A stretch of 64,000 nt of DNA, taken from assembly GCA_016717145.1 (NCBI GenBank), contig JADKGD010000002.1, forward strand, positions 341,167-405,166. The letters run 5' to 3'. Positions 37,423 to 47,669 of this stretch are shown here, one piece after another. Source of the stretch: Saprospiraceae bacterium. Its GTDB lineage: Bacteria; Bacteroidota; Bacteroidia; Chitinophagales; Saprospiraceae. A program made the position numbers and the translations under genes. Under the pieces are notes generated by a model that was given only the letters and a program-made list of their open reading frames with translations, made no database searches and had not been told where the DNA came from. Position 1 is the stretch's first letter. Each line of letters starts with the position of its first letter.

Positions 37423-38667
37423 GTGGATTTTAGAATTTCGAATACAATAAGTGAAAAAAAAGTAAAGTGGATTTTGGCTATCGCTGGAATCGTACTAATG
37501 TTTTATGGTTTTATGTTTTCGAGAGTGGTTTCTAATATTGGCTTCGTTTTAATAGGTGTTTATACACTTTTCCACTTTGAGAACATTAAATGGCTTTTTA
37601 GGGACAAATGGATGATTACTTTTATTTTGATTGCTATGGTGCCTTTGATCAGCGATATTTGGTATGAAGGCATACATTTTTATGAACATCGGGGGATCAT
37701 GAAATTTCTGCTCGTGCTTTTTCCTTGTTTTGTATTCGCTTTCAAGCCGGACCAAAAGACAATAAGCATAATAAATTATCTTTTTATTGCAACAATGTTA
37801 TTTTGCACTGTCTATAGTTTAATGCTCTATTTTACAAATTTTAATGCTGTAAATGAAGAGTATAAAACATCAAAGGTCATGGAAGTGCTTTCTTACAGGG
37901 ATCATATCAGAATCAGTTGGGCAATTGTCATAAGTTGTTTTTTGGCTGGATATGAATGGGCTAGGGAAACCATCAAATACAAAAAGATATTGATCTTTAT
38001 TTATATTACATTTCAGATTGGCTTTTTACACATGTTGGGAGCTAAGACAGGATTAATATCTTTATATTTTGGAACACTAATATTAATTTTATACGCATTT
38101 TGGGGATATAAAAAATGGTCATTTTTATTGCTCATACCTATATTGGCGATAATGCCTTTTTTTGCATACAAGACAATACCCTCTTTACGACAGCGAATTA
38201 ATTTTGTGAAATATGATTTCCAACACTATAGTAAAGGAGAATATAGGGCTGGATTAAGTGATGCCGTTCGTTTTTACTCCTTAAAAGCAGGTAAAGATAT
38301 TATTTCTGAGCATGTTTTATTTGGTGTTGGTTTCAGCAGATTACAAGCAGAAACAGAATCGTGGTATAAAAGACATATGCCGGAAATGACACCGGAAAAT
38401 TACTTTTTACCAAGTAGTGAACTGGTTATTTATTGGGCATCCGGCGGAGTTTTTGGACTTTTAGTTTTTTTGTGTCATATTATCCTACCATTTTTTAAGA
38501 CTTATTTGATTAGAAATAAATTGTTTATTGCTTTTTTTCTACCGGCAATATGCAGTTTTGCATACGAAACCCATCTTGAGGGTCAATTGCCACTTTTTAT
38601 ATATGGATTTTTTACAGCCTGGTTCTGGTATCTTTCTTACCAAAACCACTTTTTGGATGGCAATTAA
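37423..38667 (+). CDS. O-antigen ligase/polymerase-like membrane protein (Wzy/WaaL family)
   Basis: The product is 414 residues from a GTG start, with about eleven hydrophobic segments. A large periplasmic loop lies between residues 265 and 330 (RAGLSDAVRFYSLKAGKDI, then SEHVLFGVGFSRLQAE), the place where the WzyC-type family has its conserved loop. The family polymerises or ligates surface polysaccharide on the periplasmic side of the inner membrane. It stands alone here, with no other polysaccharide genes beside it. Ligase and polymerase cannot be separated by sequence. Confidence 0.8.
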   Translation: MDFRISNTISEKKVKWILAIAGIVLMFYGFMFSRVVSNIGFVLIGVYTLFHFENIKWLFRDKWMITFILIAMVPLISDIWYEGIHFYEHRGIMKFLLVLFPCFVFAFKPDQKTISIINYLFIATMLFCTVYSLMLYFTNFNAVNEEYKTSKVMEVLSYRDHIRISWAIVISCFLAGYEWARETIKYKKILIFIYITFQIGFLHMLGAKTGLISLYFGTLILILYAFWGYKKWSFLLLIPILAIMPFFAYKTIPSLRQRINFVKYDFQHYSKGEYRAGLSDAVRFYSLKAGKDIISEHVLFGVGFSRLQAETESWYKRHMPEMTPENYFLPSSELVIYWASGGVFGLLVFLCHIILPFFKTYLIRNKLFIAFFLPAICSFAYETHLEGQLPLFIYGFFTAWFWYLSYQNHFLDGN

Positions 38668-38817
38668 ACATAGGCCAATCCAGCCATTGAATCAACGAAC
38701 TTAGAAATTTGTTCATGTATAGCAACTCATTATTTGTGTAAGCGTCAAATGTTAAAAAGCTCCGCAATTTCTATAATTTTTTTTAATATTAATCTCCTGA
38801 AAAGTCTTATATATGGC

Positions 38818-38831
38818 AAAAGTATACTTTT
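38818..38831. promoter_or_regulatory. 14-bp perfect palindrome in a 302-base gap
   Basis: AAAAGTATACTTTT lies 139 bases above the nadE start, within the 38668-38969 gap. It could be an operator. The rest of the gap is AT-rich and I see no gene in it; a weak box, TATTTTCG near 38934, may be the nadE promoter. Confidence 0.25.
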
Positions 38832-38969
38832 AGTTAACCATATAAAATTCCGGATTGAATTACTTTTTTTCTATGTTCATTTCTTTTAGGCAGAGAAATA
38901 TTAAATAAAGTCAAGCTTTGCACCGACAAAAGTTCTATTTTCGTGTTCTGAATAGTGAAATATATTTTA

Positions 38970-40607
38970 ATGAAGATAACCATAGCGCAATTAAATTATC
39001 ATATTGGTAATTTTGAAGGCAATACCTCTAAAATGATAAACGCCATATCTGAAGCCAAGAAAGTCGGTTCAGATATAATTTGTTTCAGTGAATTAGCTAC
39101 TTGTGGTTATCCGCCTCGAGACTTTTTGGAATTTGACGATTTCATCAGACTTTCTGAGGAATGCATACAAACACTTTGCACTTACGCCAAGGATATCGCT
39201 ATCGTCGTAGGATCCCCAACAAGAAATGCCCATCCCAAAGGTAAAAGCCTTTTTAATTCGGTGTATTTTCTGGCTGATGGTATGGTGAAGTTTGTACAAC
39301 ATAAATCTTTGTTGCCAACATATGATGTCTTCGACGAATACAGATATTTTGAGCCGGCTAAAGAGTGGAAAGTTGTTGATTATAAAGGAAAAAAAATAGC
39401 CCTCACAGTTTGTGAAGATATTTGGGATGTAGGTACTGACGATCCATTATATACTTTAATACCAATGGACGAAATGATTAAATATGCTCCAGATGTAATG
39501 ATTAATATATCTGCATCACCGTTTAGTTATGACCAGGCAAAAGCCAGAATTCATGTCGTCAGAGCCAATGTGAAACGATATAACTTGTCTATGTTTTACA
39601 TAAATCATTGTGGAGCACAGACTGAACTAATTTTTGATGGTGGTAGTGTTGTGATGTCAAAAAATGGGACGATACATGATGAGTTACCTTATTTTGAAGA
39701 ATGCACCAGACATTATTTGCTGGATGAAGTAGACGCAGGTGGTTCAGATAGGGAACAAGAAAAAGTAAAAATAGCTCTAATTCATGATGCACTTATTTTG
39801 GGAATAAAAGATTATTTCAAAAAACTAGGTTTTTCCAAGGCTGTTTTAGGACTGTCAGGAGGCATCGATTCTGCAGTAACGGCAATTTTGGCTGCCCGGG
39901 CACTTGGTTCTGAAAATGTAAGGGTACTGTTAATGCCTTCTCAGTTTTCTACTGACCACTCCCTGAATGATGCTATAGCGTTGGCTTTAAAAAGTGGTAT
40001 CGCGTATGAAATTATTCCAATTAAAGACGTGTATGAAGCTTTTATGGATAAATTATCTCCAATTTTTCAAGATCTACCTTTCAATGTAACTGAAGAAAAC
40101 ATCCAGGCGCGTATAAGAGGAATTCTTAATATGGCCATATCAAATAAGTTCGGTAACATCCTGCTCAACACGACGAATAAAAGTGAGATGGCAGTTGGGT
40201 ATGGTACGCTTTATGGGGATCTTTGCGGAGGACTTTCCGTACTAGCAGATGTATACAAAACGGAGATATATGAGTTGGCTCATTACATAAACAGGGATGA
40301 AGAATGGATACCGGCAAATTCCATTTCCAAACCACCTTCAGCAGAACTTAGACCTGATCAAAAAGATAGCGATAGTTTGCCTGATTATGACATTCTGGAT
40401 ATCATTTTGTACCAATATATTGAAAAACGTCAAGGCCCGCAAGATATTATAGATATGGGCTATGATCCAATATTGGTGCGCCGTATATTACGTATGGTAA
40501 ATATCAATGAATTCAAACGTCATCAGACAGCTCCAGTGCTTAGAATAAGTCCAAAAGCATTTGGAGTCGGCAGACGTATGCCTATTGTTGGTAAATATTT
40601 AAATTAA
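38970..40607 (+). CDS. nadE: Glutamine-dependent NAD+ synthetase
   Basis: The product is 545 residues from ATG 38970; the frame is open to an ATG five codons upstream, but the family usually starts MKITIAQLNYHIGNF. Residues 1-260 are a nitrilase-type glutaminase: Glu in FSELATCGYPPRDF, Lys in HKSLLPTYDVFDEYRYF, and the nucleophile Cys in VCEDIWD. Residues 275-545 are the synthetase, with the ATP loop LGLSGGIDSAVTA and NKSEMAVGYGTLYGD. It amidates nicotinic acid adenine dinucleotide, the last step of NAD synthesis. NadA, the de novo entry enzyme, is also in this window at 54467-55480. Confidence 0.96.
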   Translation: MKITIAQLNYHIGNFEGNTSKMINAISEAKKVGSDIICFSELATCGYPPRDFLEFDDFIRLSEECIQTLCTYAKDIAIVVGSPTRNAHPKGKSLFNSVYFLADGMVKFVQHKSLLPTYDVFDEYRYFEPAKEWKVVDYKGKKIALTVCEDIWDVGTDDPLYTLIPMDEMIKYAPDVMINISASPFSYDQAKARIHVVRANVKRYNLSMFYINHCGAQTELIFDGGSVVMSKNGTIHDELPYFEECTRHYLLDEVDAGGSDREQEKVKIALIHDALILGIKDYFKKLGFSKAVLGLSGGIDSAVTAILAARALGSENVRVLLMPSQFSTDHSLNDAIALALKSGIAYEIIPIKDVYEAFMDKLSPIFQDLPFNVTEENIQARIRGILNMAISNKFGNILLNTTNKSEMAVGYGTLYGDLCGGLSVLADVYKTEIYELAHYINRDEEWIPANSISKPPSAELRPDQKDSDSLPDYDILDIILYQYIEKRQGPQDIIDMGYDPILVRRILRMVNINEFKRHQTAPVLRISPKAFGVGRRMPIVGKYLN

Positions 40608-40635
40608 GGTTTACATAATTAGAATTATAAATATT

Positions 40636-41682
40636 ATGATTAATTATATTGAAGCTTCATTGGATGCTGTTGTGGCCCACTATATCGGTAGTCATTCGGA
40701 ACGAGAAGACATTTCTTATTCAAAAGAAGTTCTAACCATTGAAGATGAAGAGCTTTATGATGTATTGTTTAAATTTTTTCTAAACCACTTTAAGGAACCG
40801 GAATATTTCAATTTTACGTTTTCGTCCGGAGAAGTTGAACTTAATCCTGTTTTTAATTTTGTTTCAAATATCTTTGATGACCCTGGATGTATTCATGAAC
40901 AATCTGTGAAAATAGCCAGACATCTTTATGAAAAATCGAAGCATCCAAATATTAAACCAGGAGAACTATATATCTCATATTTTAGCAATATTCACATAGA
41001 TAATGAAATTGTTGATGCCGTTGGTATTTTCAAATCAGAAAATAAAGACTATTTTCTCAAACTCAATACAAATACACCGGAATTTAAGTTGATGAAAGAC
41101 ATAGGTACCAATATCGGAAAGATTGATAAAGGGTGTTTGATATTCAATTGTGAGCGGGATAATGGCTTCAAAATATGCAATATTGACCATAGTAATAGAT
41201 ATAAGGAGGCAATCTACTGGCGTGAAGATTTTTTGATGCTCAAACCTCGTAAAGATGATTATCATCAAACGACAAACTACATTCAGGCCACCAAAAATTT
41301 TATTAAAGATCGTATGGCCAAGGAATTTGATACTGACAAAATGGATGAAGCTGCAGTCATGAGCAGATCTTTTGACTATTTCAAAAAACAGGAAAAATTT
41401 GATGCAGTCGAATACGAAGAACGTGTTTTTAGAGATGGCAAAGTCGTAGAAGCTTTCAAGGATTATAAACAAGAATATGAAGGCAGCAGAGCGACTGCCT
41501 TGACTGACTCTTTTGACATTTCAAGCTATGCAGTAAACAAGCAATCCAGGATTTTCAAGAGCATTATCAAATTAGATAAAAATTTTCATATATATATACA
41601 TGGTGATAAAAACAAAATATTAAAAGGTGTAGATGATGAAGGCAAAAAATATTATATGTTATATTATGATAATGAAGATTAA
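40636..41682 (+). CDS. Nucleoid-associated protein NdpA-like
   Basis: The product has 348 residues and follows nadE by 28 bases. It matches the NdpA/YejK family: LYISYFSNIHIDNEIVDAVG near residue 115 is followed by IFKSENKDYFLKL, with the KGCLIFNCERDNGFKI and YWREDFLMLKPRKD blocks later. Such proteins bind chromosomal DNA; some relatives act in phage defence contexts, but nothing beside it suggests that here. Confidence 0.8.
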   Translation: MINYIEASLDAVVAHYIGSHSEREDISYSKEVLTIEDEELYDVLFKFFLNHFKEPEYFNFTFSSGEVELNPVFNFVSNIFDDPGCIHEQSVKIARHLYEKSKHPNIKPGELYISYFSNIHIDNEIVDAVGIFKSENKDYFLKLNTNTPEFKLMKDIGTNIGKIDKGCLIFNCERDNGFKICNIDHSNRYKEAIYWREDFLMLKPRKDDYHQTTNYIQATKNFIKDRMAKEFDTDKMDEAAVMSRSFDYFKKQEKFDAVEYEERVFRDGKVVEAFKDYKQEYEGSRATALTDSFDISSYAVNKQSRIFKSIIKLDKNFHIYIHGDKNKILKGVDDEGKKYYMLYYDNED

Positions 41683-41723
41683 TCTGCAAGTCAATTATTA
41701 ATTTGTCGAATAAAACAAACCAT

Positions 41724-42494
41724 ATGTCCCGATTTTTGAAAATAGTAATTGTTCTTAGTTGTTTTTTGGCTAGTTGTACGTCAATTAAAAAAGACATTTT
41801 TATAAAACAGAAATTTAAAACAGATACTGGTTGGGAGATTCCCTACAATATTTTTTATCCTGAATCTTACGACAAAACCGGCAATAAAACACCAGTCATA
41901 TTGTGGCTACATGGTTCCGGTGAAAGAGGAGATGACAATATAACGCCTTTTAAACATGTAGTGCCATATCTTATTTCAAAAGAAATTCAGACAAAATACC
42001 CTGCTATTATTATTGTACCACAATGTCCGGCTGATGGATATTGGTCGCCTGTAAATAGATTTGAATGGACCACGGTTAAAGACGGAAAGATAACACCGGC
42101 AATGAATGGTGTCATCCAATTGTTGGATAAAATACTTAAAGACAAAAAGATAGACAAATCTCGTATTTATGTAGGCGGATTGTCTATGGGGGGATTCGGA
42201 ACTTATGACTTGCTAAGTCGTCGTCATGAACTATTTGCTGCCGCTGTTCCCATCTGTGGCGGCGCTGATCTGGGCAAAATAAGCAGTTACAAACATATAC
42301 CACTTTGGGTTTTTCATGGTGCAAAAGATGAAGTCGTTCCTGTAAAATTATCCAGAGATGTACTGATTATGCTCGAAAAACAAGGCGTTCGGGCGAGGTA
42401 TACTGAGTATCCTGAAGGTGGTCATGACATATGGAATAAAGCCATCCAAGAACCTGAATTGCTCCCATGGTTATTTAGTCAGAGAAAAAAGTAG
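41724..42494 (+). CDS. Phospholipase/carboxylesterase-like lipoprotein
   Basis: The product is 256 residues from ATG 41724; a TTG at 41703 extends the frame but is less likely. IVIVLSCFLASCTSIKK is a lipoprotein signal with the lipobox LASC. The hydrolase has LWLHGSGERGDDN for the oxyanion hole, the nucleophile motif GLSMGGFGTYD, Asp in FHGAKDEVVP and His in EGGHDIW. It matches the PHB-depolymerase/carboxylesterase-like group. It is expected at the outer membrane or periplasmic face. The substrate is unknown. Confidence 0.82.
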   Translation: MSRFLKIVIVLSCFLASCTSIKKDIFIKQKFKTDTGWEIPYNIFYPESYDKTGNKTPVILWLHGSGERGDDNITPFKHVVPYLISKEIQTKYPAIIIVPQCPADGYWSPVNRFEWTTVKDGKITPAMNGVIQLLDKILKDKKIDKSRIYVGGLSMGGFGTYDLLSRRHELFAAAVPICGGADLGKISSYKHIPLWVFHGAKDEVVPVKLSRDVLIMLEKQGVRARYTEYPEGGHDIWNKAIQEPELLPWLFSQRKK

Positions 42495-42520
42495 GTTTTC
42501 AAAAATGTCTTTTCATAAAA

Positions 42521-43393
42521 TTATTTTTGAATAAATAGCTTTATATTTTTAGATTTGCCACCGGCGTCAATTCCATTAAAAATGTAGATGCCACCAGACA
42601 ATTCTGAGACATCGTTCATTCCTGAATGAAGATTTCGTTTCACTATTTTTCCCATCAAATCTATGATTTCAAATCGTAATGCATCATCATCAGTTGTTAA
42701 AATCAAAGCACCTAAAGTAGGATTTGGAAATATAGAGAATGGAATTTTTTCTGTCAATGGAATATTTGAAGTAGCACAATTAGATTTTGGGTCATATGAA
42801 ACATTTTTATCATTATAACATGCAAAAAAATAATCCCAACCATCAACAAAGCCCTGGCACAACTTCGTGTGGATCAATTGACCACAAGTTTTTACATTAT
42901 AATTTAAGGGATCACCAATTATACCCAATTCTTCAACAAACATAAACTTATAGGCTCCCGAGATATAATCTACGATTTGATAGTTTTTAGGATAGCCTTC
43001 AATTTCGATGGTGCCAATGGCTTCTACCTTTCCTGCAACATTAGCAGATTGCAAGATATCACCCACACCAAGCGAAAAGTCATATATCAACTCAAATGTA
43101 TTCTCATCATTCATAAAGTAATATACCTTTCTTCCATCCTGATAAACAAAATAGTCAAATGGATCAGAAGTGACCGGATACCAGGTCATCTTTTTGCAAT
43201 TCTTTCCAAGTACAATTGTATCACCAGTAACCTTGGTGGTGTGAATGCCGTAATCGGGTAAATAAAAACCTGTAGTTACATTATATTTCCACTCCTTATC
43301 TTCGGTAAACCAGGATTGGGAAAACAATAAGGACGGAAAAGCAAAAAAAGCAAAAAAAAGATTAAGTTTAAAATATTTTGGAAGATCTATCAT
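42521..43393 (-). CDS. T9SS-sorted secreted protein, unknown function
   Basis: The product has 290 residues. The signal peptide is about residues 1-25. A beta-rich middle region (residues 30-205) is not recognised. The last 75 residues are a T9SS type A sorting domain: IPFSIFPNPTLGALIL, then LRFEIIDLMGKIVKRNLH and ELSGGIYIFNGIDAGGK. It is exported by T9SS and probably released or attached to the cell surface. It converges with the esterase gene at 26 bases. Confidence 0.82.
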   Translation of the reverse strand: MIDLPKYFKLNLFFAFFAFPSLLFSQSWFTEDKEWKYNVTTGFYLPDYGIHTTKVTGDTIVLGKNCKKMTWYPVTSDPFDYFVYQDGRKVYYFMNDENTFELIYDFSLGVGDILQSANVAGKVEAIGTIEIEGYPKNYQIVDYISGAYKFMFVEELGIIGDPLNYNVKTCGQLIHTKLCQGFVDGWDYFFACYNDKNVSYDPKSNCATSNIPLTEKIPFSIFPNPTLGALILTTDDDALRFEIIDLMGKIVKRNLHSGMNDVSELSGGIYIFNGIDAGGKSKNIKLFIQK

Positions 43394-43553
43394 TTCATAT
43401 ATATTAGCAGCTAAAGGAAGCTTTTCAATAAGAAGTTTAATAAATTATTTTTGAATGGATAGGGAATTGATACTTCCTGTATTTCTGGTTTAATTATTAT
43501 CATACAAGTTCCATTATTTCTTAAAAAATATAGGTTCAATACAACATAAGCTG

Positions 43554-43624
43554 TACATTTGCGTTTCAAAATTGCAGTTTCCCTCAGTCAAATATATGTA
43601 TCATACATATATTACATATATTTG
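43554..43624 (+). promoter_or_regulatory. Two promoter -7 boxes flanking a palindrome upstream of the SprB-like gene
   Basis: TACATTTG (43554-43561) and TATATTTG (43617-43624) both match TAnnTTTG. The second lies 49 bases before the ATG at 43674, and its expected -33 position (about 43594-43597) falls inside the palindrome at 43591-43613. Confidence 0.45.
43591..43613. promoter_or_regulatory. 23-bp perfect palindrome, candidate operator
   Basis: The arms AATATATGTAT (43591-43601) and ATACATATATT (43603-43613) are perfect inverted repeats around a single C. The site overlaps the expected -33 region of the nearest promoter, where a dimeric repressor would block it. Confidence 0.5.
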
Positions 43625-43673
43625 TGCTTAATATTAATCTCAATTACTTATCAAAATAATTCTTTTGAATCTA

Positions 43674-46600
43674 ATGATATTCAAGAACGCTACATATTTA
43701 TTTGTTTTCACATTATTCTTATTTGGGGCAATAGCGCAAGATGCATTTGGTCAGATAGTACCTTTGGAATTGAGTGTTACGAGCGGAATGGGGGAACAAG
43801 GTACCCAAGTTTGCCTTGATGTGACGGCCAAAAATTTTGATAATATAGAGTCAATTCAATTTAATCTATCATATAATGCAACCTTAGTCACACCTGTTTG
43901 CCCGGCTAGTTATGTTCATCCCCAATTATCCACGAGCGTATTTGGTGAAATATTCAGTTGTATTTCAAAAGATAATGGCTTCATCAACTTTGTTTGGGCG
44001 GACGACCCAAAAACGATACCAGATGGAGAAATAATCTTTACCTTATGTTTTGATTTGATTGGCAATCCCGGTAATAGTTCTCCTGTATATTTTAATGGCT
44101 TACAGTTATTGGTCGAAGTATGTAAACAGGATGCTATGGGGAAAACCGTATGTACAGATGACTTAATTTCTAATGTTGGTACTATCATGATAAAATCCAA
44201 TTCTCTGGTCGGATTTGCAAATAAATGTGATGCAGATGGGATTAACAATATCGAAAATGCTTTCATTACTTTTTATGCAACTGGAGGGACGCCACCATAT
44301 ACTTATAACATTAACAGTGGAGCTTATACAGGATCAATTTTAATGGATGGTCAAAGGATAACAATTTCAAACATCCCGCAAACTAATTATAATATTGTGT
44401 TGACCGATGCCAATGGTTTTATGTATGCTATACCTACTATAACTGTTTCGAATTCAGAACCTTTGATTTACGATGTCCCATTGGTGAAAAATGAAACTTG
44501 TTTTGACAGAAAAAATGGATCCATTAATATTCCTAATGTCAATGGGGGCATAAGTCCTTATACTTTCGAATGGTCGAATTATATCAGTGGTAAAAATGTA
44601 AATTCAATTTCAAACCTCTCCACAGGAAGTTATTTTGTTACCATTACTGATGCGACAGGTTGTATTGTAAAAGACACATTTAAATTGGTATTGGATACTT
44701 TAAGGCTTGATGTAGTATTTACTAAGCTGGCTAGTTGCAAAGAAATGAAAAATGGTATCATAACCATCAATGTAACAGGTGGATCATCCTGGAAATTAGG
44801 ACAACCGTATGAGTATTCCTTAAATAGCAATAATTGGATAAGATTTACACCTCCGATATCTATAGCAGGTATTGGATTAGGCAATTTTAATTTAAATGTT
44901 AAAGATTCACTTTTTTGTGATACAGATAATAAAACTTATGTGATGCCTGTTGAAAAAGTGTTGAATTTAGCAGTAAGTAAAACTGATGAATCATGTGGAG
45001 GGCGTAAAGATGGCATGGCTACGTTAACATGTTCTCCTTATTCAGATAAATATACGTATAGATTTTTACCATTGTTTCCAAACCTTGGTGTTTCTCCTAA
45101 AACAGATACGTTTAAAATCATTGATATCTCCCCAGGGAATTATGGCTATAGTGTCATAGATGAAGATGGGTGCAAGGATTCGGTGTATTTTTCCATAATT
45201 ACGGCATCTAAAATATTACTTGACTCTGTGATCACTCAGCCGGACTGTGCTACAGCAGGTTCCATTTTTTGAATCCAAAAGGTGGAACCGGACCTTACAC
45301 TTATTTGTGGGAGGATGGAACCACATCACAAAACAGATCCGGCCTTAATGGTGGTAGCGCTAATGTCTATGCAGTTACAGTTACAGATAAAAATAACTGT
45401 AGTTCGATTTTTTCCACCACTTTAAATGTTCAGGGTTCGTTGAGTCTGACGACAGAGGTAGTAAAAAATTTGAGTTGCGCAGGGGTTAATGATGCGATCT
45501 TGAGGATAGATATCTTAGGCCCAATAACTAATGGTCCATATACTACTATTTGGACAGATAAACTAGGAGTGGTAATCGGTAATACACAGACCATCCAAAA
45601 TCTTGGGCCCGGTATGTATCATGTCGAAGTTACTGACAAAAATAACTGTTCGAATAGCGCGAATATAACATTAGATGAACCAGCAGTGTTTTCAATAGAT
45701 GTGTTGGTTACCAATGCAGCATGTAATGGCCAAAATGGAATGGCAGTTGTCAATGTGACCGGAAGTCAGGTAGGCTTAACTTATGAGTGGAAAATGAAAG
45801 GAACTTCGGTTATCATTGATAGTGATGCTACGCTCAATGCAATTGCCGGAGAATATACAGTAACAGTAATGAATAGTAATAACTGTTCAAAAGATACAAC
45901 CATAATTATTGGACAAGGCGCTGCGATTACTTTTCCTGCGCCATCGACCAATAAAGTGACATGTTTTGGTCTTTCAAATGGTCAGGCTGCGATTATGAAT
46001 CCTGCTCCGGGGTTAAGTTTCAATTGGTCAACTGGAGAACAAGGGTTTTTTGTGATTAATCTTGGTGTGGGTAATTATTGGGTTGTAGCTACTGCAGGCG
46101 CTTGCAAATCTGATACAACTTTTTTTGATATAACTTCTTTTCCATTATTAAAACTTGACACAGCAAAAACAGTTTTAACAAATCCAACGTGTTTTGGAGA
46201 CAATGATGGTTCGATTTCTGTTGAAATCACAGGAGGTACCGGTATAGGCTATAAATACAAATGGACCGGAAAAACGTCCACTTCCGGTACATTAAATAAT
46301 ATAGCCGCAGGTGGATATGAAGTTATCATTAGTGATGATAAAAACTGTGAACAAAAAGATACCTTGTTTCTAACACAACCAGATCAACTAATAGCTTCTG
46401 TTGACAAATCAAAAACAATTGAATTAGATTGTAATAATCAGACACAGGGCAAAATATCCCTAATGACTGTAGGAGGAAATGCGGGTATCAAAAAATATAC
46501 CTGGCAAGCTGGTGTAGATGCAGATAAAGAAACGGCAATAAACCTTACTTCCGGCACATATTGTGCTACAGTTTCAGACAATCAGGGTTGTAAAGATACA

Positions 46601-47428
46601 GTGTGTTACACATTAAGTGCACCAAAAGCACTTTCGGGAGAGCTTAATACGCCTCAACCACCCCTTTGTAATGGTGGACAAACATGTATATCAGTTAAGT
46701 TTCTGACTGGCGGAACAGGCAACAAATATACGTTTCAAATTAATAATGGTACAAGGTACCCAATAGATTCATGTGTGTCAGTTTTTGCCGGGGCTTATTT
46801 CATTAATTTGATTGATTCAGCAGGTTGTTCTATTGATACAATAATTACTATAAATCAACCTGAACCAATTAAAGTTGATTTAGGGGAGGATCAGGAAATT
46901 CAGTTGGGCTTGCCGTCACCAATTATTAATGCTATAATAGATTCTCCGGTAGCATTGGATACTCTGATCTGGACTCCGCAAGATTCTTTGGTTTGTTTAT
47001 CAGGCAATTGTCAAACAGTCCAGTTAACTCCTTCAGTAACAACTACTTATTTGCTTAATGTTACTGACCAGAACGGGTGTACAGGATCCGATCAATTAAC
47101 TATTACAGTTAAGAATGTCAGGAATGTCTATTTTGCAAATATCTTTTCGCCCAATAGTGACGGAAACAATGATTATTTTCAGCCTGTTGTCGGCGCTGGC
47201 TTTGATAAAATCCTGTCTTTTGCCGTATTTGACAGATGGGGGAACCTGGTATTTGAAAAAAATAATTATGTGCCGGACCCTGCTGGAATAGATGGTTGGG
47301 ACGGAACCTTCCAAGGTAAAAAACTTGATCCTGGAGTGTTTGTGTATTATGCTAATGTTAGATTTATTGACGGTAAATTGATTGAATACAAAGGTTCAGT
47401 TACCATTGCTGATAAAGTTAAAAATTAG
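43674..47428 (+). CDS. SprB-like giant surface protein with T9SS gliding-type C-terminus (frameshifted)
   Basis: The joined product is about 1,251 residues. A signal peptide is followed by a cohesin-like beta-sandwich (IVPLELSVTSGMGEQGTQVC, then FNLSYNATLVTP and FVWADDP), a link region, about ten SprB-type repeats (each with Cys, a GGTGPYTYLW-like core and G-x-Y-x-V-x-V-x-D-x-x-x-C), and the gliding-motility-associated C-terminal domain (NIFSPNSDGNNDYFQPV, then FAVFDRWGNLVFEKNNY). The frame breaks at the T6 run 45265-45270; adding one T gives AGSIFLNPKGGTGPYTYLW, a normal repeat start. SprB is a mobile gliding adhesin in Flavobacterium. The function here is inferred as adhesion. Confidence 0.82.
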
Positions 47429-47628
47429 TTTCTACCATCATATTTTGCCAAGGTATATTATTAAATTATATATTTAATAGTTGTAATGTTATAACATAAA
47501 CAACGGTTGAAATATCTTAAGGCCTGCTTATTATAATCTTTGATTATTACAATATTTTTATTTAAAATTTAGTGAGTTTTAGACATTATTAAGCATGAAT
47601 AAATAGCTGAATATTTAGAAAATTTGAT

Positions 47629-47636
47629 TATCTTTG
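47629..47636 (+). promoter_or_regulatory. Promoter -7 box of gyrB
   Basis: TATCTTTG lies 33 bases above the ATG at 47670 and overlaps the upstream TTG at 47634, which rules that start out. Confidence 0.5.
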
Positions 47637-47669
47637 TGCACCAAAATAAAAAATGGTTTACATCAGAAT

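Noticed and set aside
40636..41682. NdpA-like gene as part of an antiphage system
   Set aside because: Neighbours are nadE and an esterase; no nuclease, helicase or sensor partner lies beside it.
45260..45275. Programmed -1 frameshift in the SprB-like gene at the T6 run
   Set aside because: A slip here would restore the protein, but the zero frame reads ATT TTT TGA, not a classical heptamer; kept only as possible transcriptional slippage.
47486..47497. 12-bp palindrome ATGTTATAACAT upstream of gyrB
   Set aside because: Short and AT-rich, more than 130 bases above the promoter; chance occurrence is likely.
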